Shown piece by piece: positions 17,944 to 27,248 of a DNA stretch of 64,000 nt. The notes beneath the pieces were generated by a model. That model saw only the letters and a list, made by a program, of their open reading frames with translations. It did not search any database and was not told the origin of the DNA. Location: NCBI RefSeq assembly GCF_014750655.1, contig NZ_JABBXD010000001.1, positions 667,102 to 731,101 of the forward strand. The letters are read 5' to 3'. Source of the DNA: Salinimonas profundi (lineage in GTDB: Bacteria; Pseudomonadota; Gammaproteobacteria; Enterobacterales; Alteromonadaceae). Each line of letters opens with the position of its first letter. Position 1 is the first letter of the stretch. The position numbers and the translations under genes are program-made.

Positions 17944-18732
17944 ATGCCTATTTCTTTAAATTACGAAATCACACGCAGTGCCCCGGCACACCCCTGGCTT
18001 ATTCTAATACACGGATTGTTTGGGAACCTGGATAACCTGGCGGTGGTTCGCCGCCACTTTCAAAAATCCTGCAATGTCGTAAGTATCGACTTACCTGACC
18101 ATGGCGAATCTCCGCATACCCAGGGTTTTTCATTCGAAGCATGCGCGGAAGGGGTAGCCACCATCATCGAAAAGACAGAGGCTGACCAGGTGTACCTTTT
18201 GGGGCATTCATTAGGCGGCAAAGCGGCAATGATAACAGCGCTACACTACCCTGCGCTTATTCGCGCATTGGTTGTGGCCGACATTGCCCCTGTAACCTAC
18301 CCCGCACAACACAATGCCATTATTCGTGGCCTGCGGGCCGTTGACCTGAGCGATGTCGAAAAACGCTCAGATGCTGACAAACAACTGGCGCAACATATCG
18401 CAGAGCCCGGCATTCGCCAGTTTTTATTAAAAAGTCTCTATCAGGATAACGATGGTCACTGGCAATGGCGGTTTAATCTTGAAGGTATTGCGGCGCATTA
18501 CGACACCATCAGAAGCTGGCCGGAGACAGACTTGGAATTCTCAAAAGACACCTTATTTATTAAAGGAAGCCGTTCAGATTATTTAAGCAGTGAGTACAGA
18601 AGCGATGTAATGCGACTATTTCCAACAGCAAAAGCACGCGTTATTGACGGTGCAGGTCACTGGCTTCACGCTGAAAAACCTGAAGCGTTTAATCTTGCTG
18701 TGGAACGATTCCTGAGCGGCGTTGCGCCTTAA
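17944..18732 (+). CDS. ybfF: Alpha/beta-hydrolase, YbfF-type esterase
   Basis: A 262-residue cytoplasmic esterase of the alpha/beta-hydrolase fold, close in pattern to E. coli YbfF, which hydrolyses acyl-CoA and simple esters. The oxyanion region HGLFGN is at 23-28, the nucleophile elbow GHSLGG at 87-92 (Ser89) and the catalytic His239 in GAGHWLHAEKP. The E. coli gene also lies close to fldA and fur, so the context agrees. A downstream gene encoding a DUF2788 protein follows after 91 bases. Confidence 0.88.
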   Translation: MPISLNYEITRSAPAHPWLILIHGLFGNLDNLAVVRRHFQKSCNVVSIDLPDHGESPHTQGFSFEACAEGVATIIEKTEADQVYLLGHSLGGKAAMITALHYPALIRALVVADIAPVTYPAQHNAIIRGLRAVDLSDVEKRSDADKQLAQHIAEPGIRQFLLKSLYQDNDGHWQWRFNLEGIAAHYDTIRSWPETDLEFSKDTLFIKGSRSDYLSSEYRSDVMRLFPTAKARVIDGAGHWLHAEKPEAFNLAVERFLSGVAP

Positions 18733-18823
18733 CGAGACGTCACGTGAGATAAATTTAAGCGGTTTTCTGTGCGCCATTGAATTAGAATATGCTATAGTCT
18801 GCGCCTGATTTAGAAGGGGTGTT

Positions 18824-19042
18824 ATGCCCAACAGTACGTACGAATTATTTGAATCCGTCTCAATATATCTCGGGCTTGGTGGCCTTTTCATTCTGATGGG
18901 TTTGGCAGTACACGATGTGCTTAAAAAAAATGATGTCCCCCTGGTAGGAAAGCTGGTGGTCTACGGCGTGCTCGGCGCCGGTGCACTGGGTTTTCTGGCT
19001 AAAGGGTTGATCGAAATGTTTTGGATAAGCACAGGCGTGTAA
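18824..19042 (+). CDS. DUF2788 small membrane protein
   Basis: A 72-residue protein with two hydrophobic segments (about 12-30 and 42-66) separated by the polar VHDVLKKNDVP. The sequence fits the DUF2788 family, which in gammaproteobacteria lies next to flavodoxin genes. AAGGGG precedes the ATG and a TATAGT -10-like element lies about 30 bases upstream. Function is unknown. The gap to fldA is 26 bases, so the two are probably cotranscribed. Confidence 0.8.
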   Translation: MPNSTYELFESVSIYLGLGGLFILMGLAVHDVLKKNDVPLVGKLVVYGVLGAGALGFLAKGLIEMFWISTGV

Positions 19043-19068
19043 AGACAGTTAATAGATAGAGGGTAATT

Positions 19069-19593
19069 ATGGCAAGTGTTGGCCTTTTTTTTGGAAGCGA
19101 CACAGGAAATACTGAGCACGTCGCCAAGATGATACAAAAGGAATTAGGTAAACACCTGATTGATGTTTTTGATATCGCGAAAAGTACCAAAGAAGCCATT
19201 GCTGAATATGACCTGCTGATATTCGGCATCCCCACTTGGTATTATGGTGAAGCGCAGTGCGATTGGGATGATTTCTTTCCGGAACTGGAAGAATTGGATT
19301 TCAACGATAAACTGGTCGCAATTTTCGGCTGTGGTGACCAGGAAGATTATGCGGAATATTTTCTGGATGCTATGGGTATGGTTCGCGATATCGTAGAGCC
19401 TCGCGGCGCAATTTTAGTTGGCCAGTGGCCGACTGAAGGCTACGATTTTGAAGCCTCAAAAGGTATGGCAGACGACAATCATTTTGTCGGATTAGGCATC
19501 GACGAAGACCGTCAGCCAGAGCTGACAGATGAACGTGTCAAGGCGTGGTGCAAACAATTGCATGATGAGTTATGCCTGGCTGAACTTGCCTGA
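19069..19593 (+). CDS. fldA: Flavodoxin
   Basis: A 174-residue FMN-carrying electron shuttle, long-chain type, that feeds reducing power to enzymes such as biotin synthase, IspG/IspH and ribonucleotide-reductase activase. The phosphate-binding loop GSDTGNTEHV starts near residue 7, the aromatic FMN loop is seen as PTWYYGEAQCDWDD, and FGCGDQEDYAEYF carries the second isoalloxazine-flanking Tyr. The length and the extra C-terminal loop indicate the long-chain FldA class. In related genomes fur follows directly; here a chemoreceptor gene sits between them on the other strand. Confidence 0.95.
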   Translation: MASVGLFFGSDTGNTEHVAKMIQKELGKHLIDVFDIAKSTKEAIAEYDLLIFGIPTWYYGEAQCDWDDFFPELEELDFNDKLVAIFGCGDQEDYAEYFLDAMGMVRDIVEPRGAILVGQWPTEGYDFEASKGMADDNHFVGLGIDEDRQPELTDERVKAWCKQLHDELCLAELA

Positions 19594-19601
19594 TAATTGT
19601 T

Positions 19602-19629
19602 AAAAAGCTGCCCATGAGCAGCTTTTTTT
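19602..19629. terminator. Bidirectional terminator between fldA and chemoreceptor
   Basis: AAAAAGCTGC (19602-19611) pairs with GCAGCTTTTT (19618-19627); T tracts on both strands serve two convergent genes. Confidence 0.88.
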
Positions 19630-19646
19630 ATCTGTTCTGAAATAGA

Positions 19647-21653
19647 TCACAGTTTAAACCGTTCTACCGCACCACGCAGACTGTCCATTTGCCCGTCAAG
19701 TTGCATGACTGATTTATTGACGTTCTGCGTGCTTTCAGCGCTGGAGTCAGCCAGTTGAACTATTTTATTCAGACTGGCAGCCACATCTGCAAGCAGCCCG
19801 TTCTGTTGTTGCGTATCGCTGACGATGCTTTGATTGATCTGGCTTAGTGAGTGAATAATATCCCGGATCTGACTCACTTGCTCATCAACCTGCCCGATGA
19901 TTTCAACCCCCCGGTTTGCCTGCGTTTTACCGTCTTCAATAGCGTGCACTGCCTGACTGGCATCGCGTTGTAACGTCGCTATCATCGCCTCGATTTCCTC
20001 CGTGGAGTTTTGCGTACGGGTAGCCAGTGTTCTGACTTCATCAGCAACGACAGCAAATCCTCTGCCCTGTTCGCCGGCGCGTGCTGCCTCGATGGCCGCA
20101 TTTAACGCTAACAGGTTGGTCTGCTCGGCAATGGTTTTAATCACGTCCAGTATACTGCCGATACTGCGGCTGTTCTCTTCCAGTCTGTTTATAGTCTGTG
20201 CAGACTTCTCTGCCTGTGAAGCTTGCTGGTTGCTTTGCTCTCTGCTTTGCGCGACCAGTTCGGCGATGGCCTGACTTTGTGTGCTGACTTTATTCAGTGA
20301 TGCTGTTGAAGCGTTAATCTGCGCTAAGTTACTCTGGCTGGTCTGCTGAACATTTTCGGTATTCTGCGAGGTCTTTCTAACCTGCTCACGCTGCTCGGCG
20401 ACATCCTTTAACGAGCGCTCACCCATTGCTACGCTTTCTTTTGACACCTTATCCAGCTGCTCTTCCTGGGCCAGAATGTTACCGATAAGCTCCCGTAAAC
20501 TGGTAGTTAAGGCATTTACCTTTTGTGCTAATGCGGCAAACTCATCATGGCCACTGGTATCAAGCTGACAGGTTAAGTCGCCTTTTGACAACTGACTTAA
20601 CCCACTATTTATACGTGACAGAGGGCGAGCAATACTGCGCGTGGCGATGGTTCCCAAAACGATTGCTGCCAGCAGTCCCAGGGCCGATACGACCAGCGTC
20701 TCTACAACACTTTCCTGAACCGTTTCAAGAATACTTTGTTGCCCATCCAGGGTGGACTGGCTGGCCTGGTCAAACAATGCATTGATGGTGGTGAGAGCGG
20801 CAGCGAGTGCCTCATCAGCCTGTTCTCGTCGACGTTGGCTCTCAGCGATGGCATCAAGCTTCTGTTGCTGCAAATCGATCAACCCACCATCGCCGGTAAG
20901 GTTTTCGGTAACGAGGGCATACTGCTCGTTAAACGCATCAACGGTACCGCCGTTTTCGATGGTTTCAGACAGCCTGTTGAGATAATCCTTATCCACCTGC
21001 AGATTACTTAACTGGTAATTGAGGTCTTCAACAATGTTTGCCGTGGTTTGTGGATGAGTTGTCTCGGCAAGTTCATTAAGTGCAGTATTCAGTGTCAGTA
21101 ATTTATTGTCGACATTAGTACCAGCGCCAATAAGTGTTTCAATACCCGGATCGTTGCTGTCGATGTAACTTAAATCAAGCATCAGCGCGCTGGCTTCATC
21201 CGTCATACCCAACAGTGTATTCAATTGCTCTTCAAGTGCCCGGGACACAACAATGCGCTGCACGAGTGCATCGTACATAGCCTGGCTTTGTTCAACAAAT
21301 TGTTCTCCATCCTCCACAGCCTGAGCAACCGCCTGGTTGCGCGGGCGGGATTGGCGAAGCTCATCAAGCTGGGTAATAAACTCGGTGGAGAGAGTGCTGA
21401 ACGCGTCACGGTTGGTGGTCAGTTTTTGCGCATCAGATTCATAAAAACCATTTGCAACAATAGTCGCCAGAGATTGCGTTTCAGATTTGATTTCCATCAT
21501 CTGGATCTGCAGAGGCATTTTTTCGTCGGCCACCGAGCGTGCCGCTTCCCGAATGTCAGAAAGCCCTGAGTAGGACAAAATACCTATCAGGAACAGCAGA
21601 CACCAAAATACCACAAACCCAAGAATTATCTTTCTGACAACTGTCAACTGCAT
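19647..21653 (-). CDS. Methyl-accepting chemotaxis protein
   Basis: A 668-residue transmembrane chemoreceptor. Helix 1 is at about 8-28; a large, mostly helical periplasmic sensor domain with several Glu/Gln-rich coiled segments runs to about 310; helix 2 is at about 315-337; a HAMP domain follows ([20 protein letters not shown]) and then the signalling hairpin, whose invariant tip [19 protein letters not shown] lies near residues 505-525. The periplasmic domain is long and helical, as in helical-bimodular sensors, and its ligand is unknown. The gene lies opposite to its neighbours between fldA and fur. Confidence 0.95.
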   Translation of the reverse strand: MQLTVVRKIILGFVVFWCLLFLIGILSYSGLSDIREAARSVADEKMPLQIQMMEIKSETQSLATIVANGFYESDAQKLTTNRDAFSTLSTEFITQLDELRQSRPRNQAVAQAVEDGEQFVEQSQAMYDALVQRIVVSRALEEQLNTLLGMTDEASALMLDLSYIDSNDPGIETLIGAGTNVDNKLLTLNTALNELAETTHPQTTANIVEDLNYQLSNLQVDKDYLNRLSETIENGGTVDAFNEQYALVTENLTGDGGLIDLQQQKLDAIAESQRRREQADEALAAALTTINALFDQASQSTLDGQQSILETVQESVVETLVVSALGLLAAIVLGTIATRSIARPLSRINSGLSQLSKGDLTCQLDTSGHDEFAALAQKVNALTTSLRELIGNILAQEEQLDKVSKESVAMGERSLKDVAEQREQVRKTSQNTENVQQTSQSNLAQINASTASLNKVSTQSQAIAELVAQSREQSNQQASQAEKSAQTINRLEENSRSIGSILDVIKTIAEQTNLLALNAAIEAARAGEQGRGFAVVADEVRTLATRTQNSTEEIEAMIATLQRDASQAVHAIEDGKTQANRGVEIIGQVDEQVSQIRDIIHSLSQINQSIVSDTQQQNGLLADVAASLNKIVQLADSSAESTQNVNKSVMQLDGQMDSLRGAVERFKL

Positions 21654-21958
21654 TTACTACGTTCCTGTCCCTATCACTGCATCGTTAACATACAAAAATG
21701 TTATTACTAAGTAAATTTATCTTTAACAGAAAATGAACATTTCAATGATAGTATCGGCACATTCGACAATTTTATTATCATTCTTTGGTATATTTTTAGT
21801 AAACCCGAAGTAGAACTGAGACACCGGTTGATGTTGGCTGGGTATTAAATGATTAATTTTTGTGCGTCAGTTTGACAAAAGACGGCTTTTCCTTTCAAAT
21901 CATATCAACTTACCTATAATAACGGCTACCTCAAACACAGCCCTGAAGTTGGTATTCA
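21654..21958. other. 305-base intergenic region upstream of fur and the chemoreceptor
   Basis: This divergent gap is AT-rich and contains the fur promoter region. TTGACA at 21872-21877 with TCAAAT 17 bases downstream, and a TATAAT at 21915-21920, are promoter-like. A weak Fur-box-like ATTATCATT occurs at about 21773-21781. I see no RNA gene. Confidence 0.4.
21872..21920 (+). promoter_or_regulatory. Candidate fur promoter
   Basis: TTGACA (21872-21877) is 17 bases from TCAAAT (21895-21900); alternatively TATAAT (21915-21920) is a -10 element with a poor -35. Either lies 40-60 bases before the fur ATG. Confidence 0.4.
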
Positions 21959-22387
21959 ATGGATCAAAATAAAGAGCTTAAAAAGGCCGGTCTGAAAGTC
22001 ACGTTACCGCGCCTGAAAATACTGCAGATTCTGCAGGAACCTGAAAATCAACACATCAGCGCAGAGGATGTGTATAAAATCCTTATCGATCAGGGAGAGG
22101 AAATCGGACTGGCTACCGTTTATCGCGTGCTGAACCAGTTTGACGACGCCGGTATACTTAGCCGTCATCATTTTGAAGGCGGAAAATCCGTGTTTGAGAT
22201 CAGTCACAAAGATCACCACGACCATCTTGTGTGCCTGAAGTGCGGAAAAGTTATTGAGTTTGAAGATGATGTGATTGAACAGCGTCAGATCGAAATTGCA
22301 GAAAAGAATAATATGACACTTACTCATCACAGCCTGTATTTGTACGGCGAATGTGCCGATGAAAACTGCGATCAGTTGAACGACTAA
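21959..22387 (+). CDS. fur: Ferric uptake regulator Fur
   Basis: A 142-residue iron-responsive repressor. The winged helix includes ISAEDVYKILIDQGEEIGLATVYRVLNQF (about 33-61); the metal region shows HKDHHDH (83-89), Cys92 and Cys95 (CLKCGK), and a C-terminal CADENC pair (132, 137), so both the regulatory and structural metal sites of classical Fur are intact. Length is normal. A weak Fur-box-like sequence upstream suggests possible autoregulation. It ends at a strong bidirectional terminator. Confidence 0.96.
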   Translation: MDQNKELKKAGLKVTLPRLKILQILQEPENQHISAEDVYKILIDQGEEIGLATVYRVLNQFDDAGILSRHHFEGGKSVFEISHKDHHDHLVCLKCGKVIEFEDDVIEQRQIEIAEKNNMTLTHHSLYLYGECADENCDQLND

Positions 22388-22410
22388 TTGTCAGCATCTG
22401 ACTGACCGAT

Positions 22411-22447
22411 AAAAAAGCCCATAGATTTATTTTCTATGGGCTTTTTT
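22411..22447. terminator. Bidirectional terminator between fur and the pxp operon
   Basis: AAAAAAGCCCATAGA (22411-22425) and TCTATGGGCTTTTTT (22433-22447) form a 15-bp perfect stem with a 7-base loop, T-rich on both strands. Confidence 0.9.
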
Positions 22448-22482
22448 CTTTGCCCCGGCATAGCCCAAGCAGTGTTAACGAA

Positions 22483-23349
22483 TCATAGTACGAATTTGTA
22501 GCGGTTATAGATGTCCAGGCATTTTTCCCAGACCTTCCCTGGGCTCCCCTCTCCAATCACCTGTTCATCAATACTCAGCACGGGTGTGATTTCTTTGCTG
22601 GAGCTGGTTAGCCACACTTCCTGTGCGTTCAGCAGCTCTTGTTTGGTCATTCTGCGCTCGCGGACGATTACCCCTTCCTTGCGCAGACTGTCAATAACCA
22701 GTTGGCGGGTGATGCCCGGCAACAGCTGATGATCAAGTGGCGGCGTAACGATTTGATCATTTATCACTGCAAAAACGTTACAGGATGCCGCTTCTGTAAT
22801 CTCTCCCTGTTGATTGACCAGAATGGTCTCGTTTTTACCCTTGCTAACGCCTTGCTGATAATGCATCACATTGCCCAGCAATGAGGTTGATTTAATATGA
22901 CACCGCTGCCAGCGCAGATCTTCACTTAATGCTACATGCAGCCCTGTTACTTCTTCGCGTTTGGTCTTGGGCGGCGTGGCCATTGCAAAGCCGTAACCAA
23001 ATACCGTGGGCGTAATATCCTGCCCGTACGCATGGTGGCGCTGGGGCTCAACACCGCGTGATACGTGCAGGTATATGCCGATGTACGGTGTTGCAAGTGC
23101 GGTGGCATTTTGTTCCGTCAGGGTGGAAACTATGTCCTGCCACTGCGACGCATCAAACGGGTTAGAAATCTCAATAGCCGCTAGTCCGTTCGCCATTCTT
23201 TTAAGATGCGCAGATAACCCGACAGGCTTGCCGTGATGGGTCGGAATCACTTCATAAATGCCATCACCGAAAAGAAACCCCCTGTCCATTGGAGAGATCC
23301 GGGCTTCTTGCAATGGCAGATAGGCATTATTTAAAAACGCGATGGACAT
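22483..23349 (-). CDS. D-amino acid aminotransferase-like, class IV PLP enzyme
   Basis: A 288-residue fold-type IV aminotransferase. The PLP lysine is Lys153 (HIKSTSLLGN), the family motif DRGFLFGDGIYEV is at 22-34, and SRGVEPQRHHAY (97-108) resembles the carboxylate-binding RGxxxRxH loop of D-amino acid transaminase rather than branched-chain aminotransferase. It would interconvert D-alanine or D-glutamate with 2-oxo acids. It is the last gene of a four-gene operon with 5-oxoprolinase subunits and shares a base with the pxpC stop, so it is translationally coupled. Branched-chain aminotransferase or ADC lyase are less likely alternatives. Confidence 0.82.
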   Translation of the reverse strand: MSIAFLNNAYLPLQEARISPMDRGFLFGDGIYEVIPTHHGKPVGLSAHLKRMANGLAAIEISNPFDASQWQDIVSTLTEQNATALATPYIGIYLHVSRGVEPQRHHAYGQDITPTVFGYGFAMATPPKTKREEVTGLHVALSEDLRWQRCHIKSTSLLGNVMHYQQGVSKGKNETILVNQQGEITEAASCNVFAVINDQIVTPPLDHQLLPGITRQLVIDSLRKEGVIVRERRMTKQELLNAQEVWLTSSSKEITPVLSIDEQVIGEGSPGKVWEKCLDIYNRYKFVL

Positions 23350-24311
23350 CAGTCGTCGGCTCCGTGTTCAGTATCTTCACTTTCAAAAATTCGTTCTTCC
23401 AGGCGATGGCGTAGTAACCATTTTGCACGGGCATTGTCGCTGCTAATTGATTGAAAGGTGATCGTATCGCCAGGCACTGCCTGCGTCAGGCGATAGAGGT
23501 CATAATCCGCGACGCAACCCATTTTCGGATAGCCTCCCAGTGTCTGGCGATCAGCAAGCATGACAATAGGCTGCCCATCACCGGGAAACTGGATAGCACC
23601 GCAATTGATTCCTTCTGAGTATAAGTCAGTTTCAGGGTAAGCAATAGGCTGGCCTTTCAACCGATATCCCATTCGGCTGATATCATTCGTTACCTCATAT
23701 TCGCTGGCGAAAAAAAGTTGCTGCTGCCAGTTGTCAAAATGCTCATACTGGTAACCCACAACCACATCGAGAGGTTTGTCCAGGGTGTAGTCAGGCTTTT
23801 CATGCTCTTTTAATAATCGCTGAGGATGATGTTCATGCAAATCAATACCAAGCACATCGCCCTTTTTTAAGCTGGCACCGTCATTGTTACGTCCGCCGAC
23901 ACCTTCCCGGGTGACAATCGACTTGCTGCCCTGCACGACGGGTAAATCAATAACGCCTCCGACGCCAACATAGGTTTTCGTTCCCATACGCTGTGGCTTA
24001 ACACGCAACGTATCGCCTGCTTGCAGGAGGAGGCTGTGCCATACATCAACCGGTTTATCATTTTGCCAGACAGATACTGATGGCCCACCAACAGCAACAA
24101 CCGTCGTAAAATTCACGCTAAGCGTGAATTCACCCATACCTTCAAGTGCCGGCACATCCAGCGCGTTATCGCAAAGCCAGTTAACCAGCTCAAAACTTAG
24201 CTGGTCAAGCGCACCTGATGCACAAAACCCGATCTCCTGAGCATGGGTATTCCTGCCAGCATCCACCACAAGTAACTGTAATCCAGGTTCAACTATTGAA
24301 ATTTCACCCAT
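23349..24311 (-). CDS. pxpC: 5-oxoprolinase subunit C (biotin-dependent carboxyltransferase-like, KipA)
   Basis: A 320-residue subunit of the ATP-dependent bacterial 5-oxoprolinase PxpABC, which opens the damaged amino acid 5-oxoproline to glutamate. It begins ISIVEPGLQLLVVDAGR and has GFCASGALDQLSFELVNWL and GYRLKGQPI, then QFPGDGQPIVMLADRQTLGGYPKMG (241-265), the family signature of the KipA/AHS2 type. The ATG overlaps the pxpB stop by 8 bases. Pairs with PxpB as in B. subtilis KipI-KipA. Confidence 0.93.
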   Translation of the reverse strand: MGEISIVEPGLQLLVVDAGRNTHAQEIGFCASGALDQLSFELVNWLCDNALDVPALEGMGEFTLSVNFTTVVAVGGPSVSVWQNDKPVDVWHSLLLQAGDTLRVKPQRMGTKTYVGVGGVIDLPVVQGSKSIVTREGVGGRNNDGASLKKGDVLGIDLHEHHPQRLLKEHEKPDYTLDKPLDVVVGYQYEHFDNWQQQLFFASEYEVTNDISRMGYRLKGQPIAYPETDLYSEGINCGAIQFPGDGQPIVMLADRQTLGGYPKMGCVADYDLYRLTQAVPGDTITFQSISSDNARAKWLLRHRLEERIFESEDTEHGADD

Positions 24312-24999
24312 GGGAATCGGATAGCTCCTTAAACGTCGCCTCGTCGATTTCTGTAAAGGTCACGGTATCGCCTGCGCGCAATGTCACAGGATGGCTTCCG
24401 TCGGCTTTGAACAAGGGTAGCGGGCAACGCCCCAGCAAATTCCAGCCCCCCGGTGAGGCATTAGGGTAGACGGCAGTTTGCCGATCCGCGATAGCGACTG
24501 CTCCCGCCGGCACTTTTTTGCGTGGTGAGGCAAGTCGGGGGCACCGTAGCGCCTCATCCAGCTCCCCCATATAGGCAAACCCGGGCGAAAATCCAACGGT
24601 GAAGACTTTAAAGGTCTGGTTTGCATGCAAGCTGATAATATCTGCTTTGCTCAGGCCGGTCTTGTCACTGATTACTGCCAAATCATCAGCGCCAGTGGCC
24701 CCGTATAATACCGGTAGTTCGTAGTGGCTGTGTTCATCCTGCGTAGCCTCACGCGGTGAGGTCTGGCGCAATGTACGATAGACAAGATGCGTATCCGCCC
24801 GTTGCAGGTCAAATAAAACCAACAAAGAATCATAACCCGCTATCAGTGATTTTATCCACGAAAGCCGGCGCCCTTTCAGGCCCCTGGCCATTGCCTGTAC
24901 CGCCTCGTTTTTTTCTGTCAGCGTATCACCGTGAAAGTAAATAATTACGCCGTCAATTCCGGCAGGCTGAATATCCTTAATGCGGCCAAAAAACTGCAT
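24304..24999 (-). CDS. pxpB: 5-oxoprolinase subunit B (KipI/AHS1)
   Basis: A 231-residue subunit of 5-oxoprolinase. Its C-terminal cyclophilin-like half carries FTVGFSPGFAYMGELD (near 131-146), LASPRKKVPAGAVAIADRQTAVYPNASPGGWNLLGR, which are the strongest AHS1/KipI signatures. The protein is coupled to both neighbours: it starts on the last base of pxpA's stop and ends inside the start of pxpC. Confidence 0.93.
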   Translation of the reverse strand: MQFFGRIKDIQPAGIDGVIIYFHGDTLTEKNEAVQAMARGLKGRRLSWIKSLIAGYDSLLVLFDLQRADTHLVYRTLRQTSPREATQDEHSHYELPVLYGATGADDLAVISDKTGLSKADIISLHANQTFKVFTVGFSPGFAYMGELDEALRCPRLASPRKKVPAGAVAIADRQTAVYPNASPGGWNLLGRCPLPLFKADGSHPVTLRAGDTVTFTEIDEATFKELSDSHG

Positions 25000-25745
25000 T
25001 ATTGTTGTGTCCCGTTTTCGTCGATAAGGCGGCGTATTGCGCTGGCCATTTGCACCGCGCCTTGCGTATCACCATGGACACAAAGCGTATCTATTGGCAT
25101 CGTTAATACCGTGCCATCGCACGCGACAATGCGCGAATCATGGATTATTTGCTCTGCCTGCCTGACGGCGCCTGCCTCATCCAGAACGGCCCCCGCCTTG
25201 TGCCTGGACATCAGATAGCCGTCAGCTTCGTAATGCCGGTCCGCGAAGGCCTCAAAGATGACCGCCAGGTCGTAGGTTTTCGCATGATCTGTGATGCTCT
25301 GGTAAGCCGGATGCGCCTGAACCATAATTTTCAGTGTCCCACCGCCTATACCTGACACAGCCTGAAAGACGGCATCACGAACATTTTCGCTCTGCATCAT
25401 GTCGTTATAAAGCGCACCATGTGGTTTTACATAGCTAAGCGATTGCTGATACAACGATGCCAGTCCGGACAATGCGCTGATTTGATATTCCAGACACGCC
25501 ACCAGCTCATCATGTGGCATCGCCATACTGCGTCGACCAAACCCCTGTAAATCAGGATAGGAGGGATGGGCGCCAATCATCACTCTGTGCCTGGCGGCCA
25601 GCGCAATAGCATGCTTTAAGGCGACCGGATCACCGGCATGAAATCCGCAGGCTATATTCGCCTGATCAATCAGCGCCATAATTGCGCTGTCTACGGGCAT
25701 TTTCCAGGCACCGTAGCTTTCGCCCAAATCGCAATTCAATAACAT
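24999..25745 (-). CDS. pxpA: 5-oxoprolinase subunit A (LamB/YcsF family)
   Basis: A 248-residue subunit of 5-oxoprolinase with a TIM-barrel-like LamB/YcsF fold. The signatures NCDLGESYG (4-12), ANIACGFHAGDP (29-40), MIGAHPSYPDLQGFGRR (55-71) and VKPHGALYNDM are all present, so the enzyme looks intact. It is the first gene of pxpABC plus aminotransferase. A 68-base gap separates it from the divergent CvfB-like gene. Confidence 0.95.
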   Translation of the reverse strand: MLLNCDLGESYGAWKMPVDSAIMALIDQANIACGFHAGDPVALKHAIALAARHRVMIGAHPSYPDLQGFGRRSMAMPHDELVACLEYQISALSGLASLYQQSLSYVKPHGALYNDMMQSENVRDAVFQAVSGIGGGTLKIMVQAHPAYQSITDHAKTYDLAVIFEAFADRHYEADGYLMSRHKAGAVLDEAGAVRQAEQIIHDSRIVACDGTVLTMPIDTLCVHGDTQGAVQMASAIRRLIDENGTQQ

Positions 25746-25813
25746 AGTTGTTTCGCTCTTACTTCAATTATGCGGTATCATTTTACCTTTAAATTCATAA
25801 ACAGTCAGGCACC

Positions 25814-26662
25814 ATGATACAGGTTGGTACATCTAATACGCTTACCGTGGTGGGCGAGTTCCCATTTGGTTTTCAGCTTTCTACGCAAAACGATAATGAA
25901 GGTTTAGTGACGCTGCCTGCTCACCTCGCTCCGGAAGGCCTGAAAGAGGGTGATGCACTTGATGTGTTTGTGCTGCCGGACGAGACAGGCGCATTATTTG
26001 CCACCACGCAAAAACCCGCTATCGAAATAGGCCAGACCAAAGTACTCAAAGCAGTGAATGCCACCCATTTCGGTGCATTTTTTGACTGGGGACTGGAAAA
26101 AGACTTACTGGTCCCGGCACAGCATCAGGAGTCACCGGTCAACCCAGGCATGTACTATGTCGTTCATGCATTTTATGACTCAGCCACGAAACGTCTTCTG
26201 GGCGCCACTCGCTTGCATCCATTCCTTAGTGAAGATGGCACTGAATTTAGTGCCGGGCAGCCGGTCAGTTGCCTGGTCTATGCCAAAACCGAACTTGGCT
26301 TTAAAGTTGTTGTAGAAGGTACGCATACTGGCTTGCTGTTTCATTCTGATGCGTTTGTGTCCCCGCGCATCGGCGATGCCATTGATGCGGTAATTAAAAA
26401 CGTACGTGATGACGGCAAGCTTGATATCGCTTTACAGCGTACAGATAAACAAGGGCGCGATACGTTAGCAGACGCCATCGTCGATGACCTGGAAGCGCAT
26501 GGCGGACTGTCAACGCTTACCGATAAAAGCGCGCCTGACGAAATATATGCAAGATTTAAAGTCAGTAAGGCTGCCTATAAAAAAGCGCTTGGGCGCCTTT
26601 ATAAGCAACGCAAAATAGTGATTGAAAAACAGGCAATACGCCTTGTAAAGCAAGAAGGATAA
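25814..26662 (+). CDS. S1-like RNA-binding protein, CvfB/YitL family
   Basis: A 282-residue cytoplasmic protein built of beta-barrel modules and a C-terminal winged helix, in the style of Staphylococcus CvfB/B. subtilis YitL. Signs are FGAFFDWGLEKDLLVPAQHQ (77-96), a typical S1-like motif, then LGFKVVVEGTHTGLLFHSD, IKNVRDDGKLDIALQ, and a final ARFKVSKAAYKKALGRLYKQRKI winged-helix segment. CvfB proteins affect virulence or RNA metabolism in Gram-positives; the role here is not known. Four bases separate it from the next gene, so they form an operon. Confidence 0.85.
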   Translation: MIQVGTSNTLTVVGEFPFGFQLSTQNDNEGLVTLPAHLAPEGLKEGDALDVFVLPDETGALFATTQKPAIEIGQTKVLKAVNATHFGAFFDWGLEKDLLVPAQHQESPVNPGMYYVVHAFYDSATKRLLGATRLHPFLSEDGTEFSAGQPVSCLVYAKTELGFKVVVEGTHTGLLFHSDAFVSPRIGDAIDAVIKNVRDDGKLDIALQRTDKQGRDTLADAIVDDLEAHGGLSTLTDKSAPDEIYARFKVSKAAYKKALGRLYKQRKIVIEKQAIRLVKQEG

Positions 26663-26666
26663 AAGA

Positions 26667-27068
26667 ATGAAAGCGAACGTAGTGTGGGATCGCGATTTAT
26701 CGTTCACCGGTGTGACTGACAGCGGTTATAAAACTGTTATGGACGGCAGTGGCAACGCGGTTTCACCGATGGAGTCGGTGCTGCTTTCTGTCGGTGCATG
26801 CTCAAGCGTTGATGTGGTAGAAATATTAAAAAAAGGCCGCCACAACCTCGTTCATTGCGAATGTGAACTGAGCGCCGAGCGTGCGCAAACTGCGCCCAGG
26901 GTCTTTACGAAGATTCACGCACATTACATCGTCAAAGGCGATGATTTGACGGATAAAGCGGTCGCCAGAGCGGTGTCGCTGTCAGCGGAAAAGTATTGCT
27001 CAGTCATAATGATGCTCAAAGAGAGCGTCGAGATATCAACAAGTTACACAATTCAAACTGACCAGTAG
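26667..27068 (+). CDS. OsmC-family redox protein
   Basis: A 133-residue OsmC/Ohr-fold protein, close in style to E. coli YhfA. The two cysteines expected for peroxide reduction are Cys45 (VGACSSVDV) and Cys111 (AEKYCSV), preceded by SPMESVLLSVGAC. Whether it reduces hydroperoxides, as Ohr does, is not shown by sequence. It is followed by a strong terminator. Confidence 0.9.
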   Translation: MKANVVWDRDLSFTGVTDSGYKTVMDGSGNAVSPMESVLLSVGACSSVDVVEILKKGRHNLVHCECELSAERAQTAPRVFTKIHAHYIVKGDDLTDKAVARAVSLSAEKYCSVIMMLKESVEISTSYTIQTDQ

Positions 27069-27090
27069 CCAAATTAACAACTTTTTAATC

Positions 27091-27127
27091 AAAAAAGCTA
27101 TCCGATACGTCGGTTAGCTTTTTTTTT
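27091..27127 (+). terminator. Terminator after OsmC-like gene
   Basis: AAAAAAGCTATCCGA and TCGGTTAGCTTTTTT pair with one internal mismatch, followed by a run of T. Confidence 0.85.
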
Positions 27128-27248
27128 AACTTATGAAAAACCCTAAAACACTGATAAGTATAGAAATTCACAAGCGCTAACACTTTGGCACACTCAATGC
27201 TCACATTAAGGCATATAGTAAATAAAATAGTTATAACAGGACTTTATC

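Noticed and set aside
21654..21958. Strong Fur box controlling fur
   Set aside because: Only a weak partial match to the 19-bp Fur consensus was found; not listed as a site.
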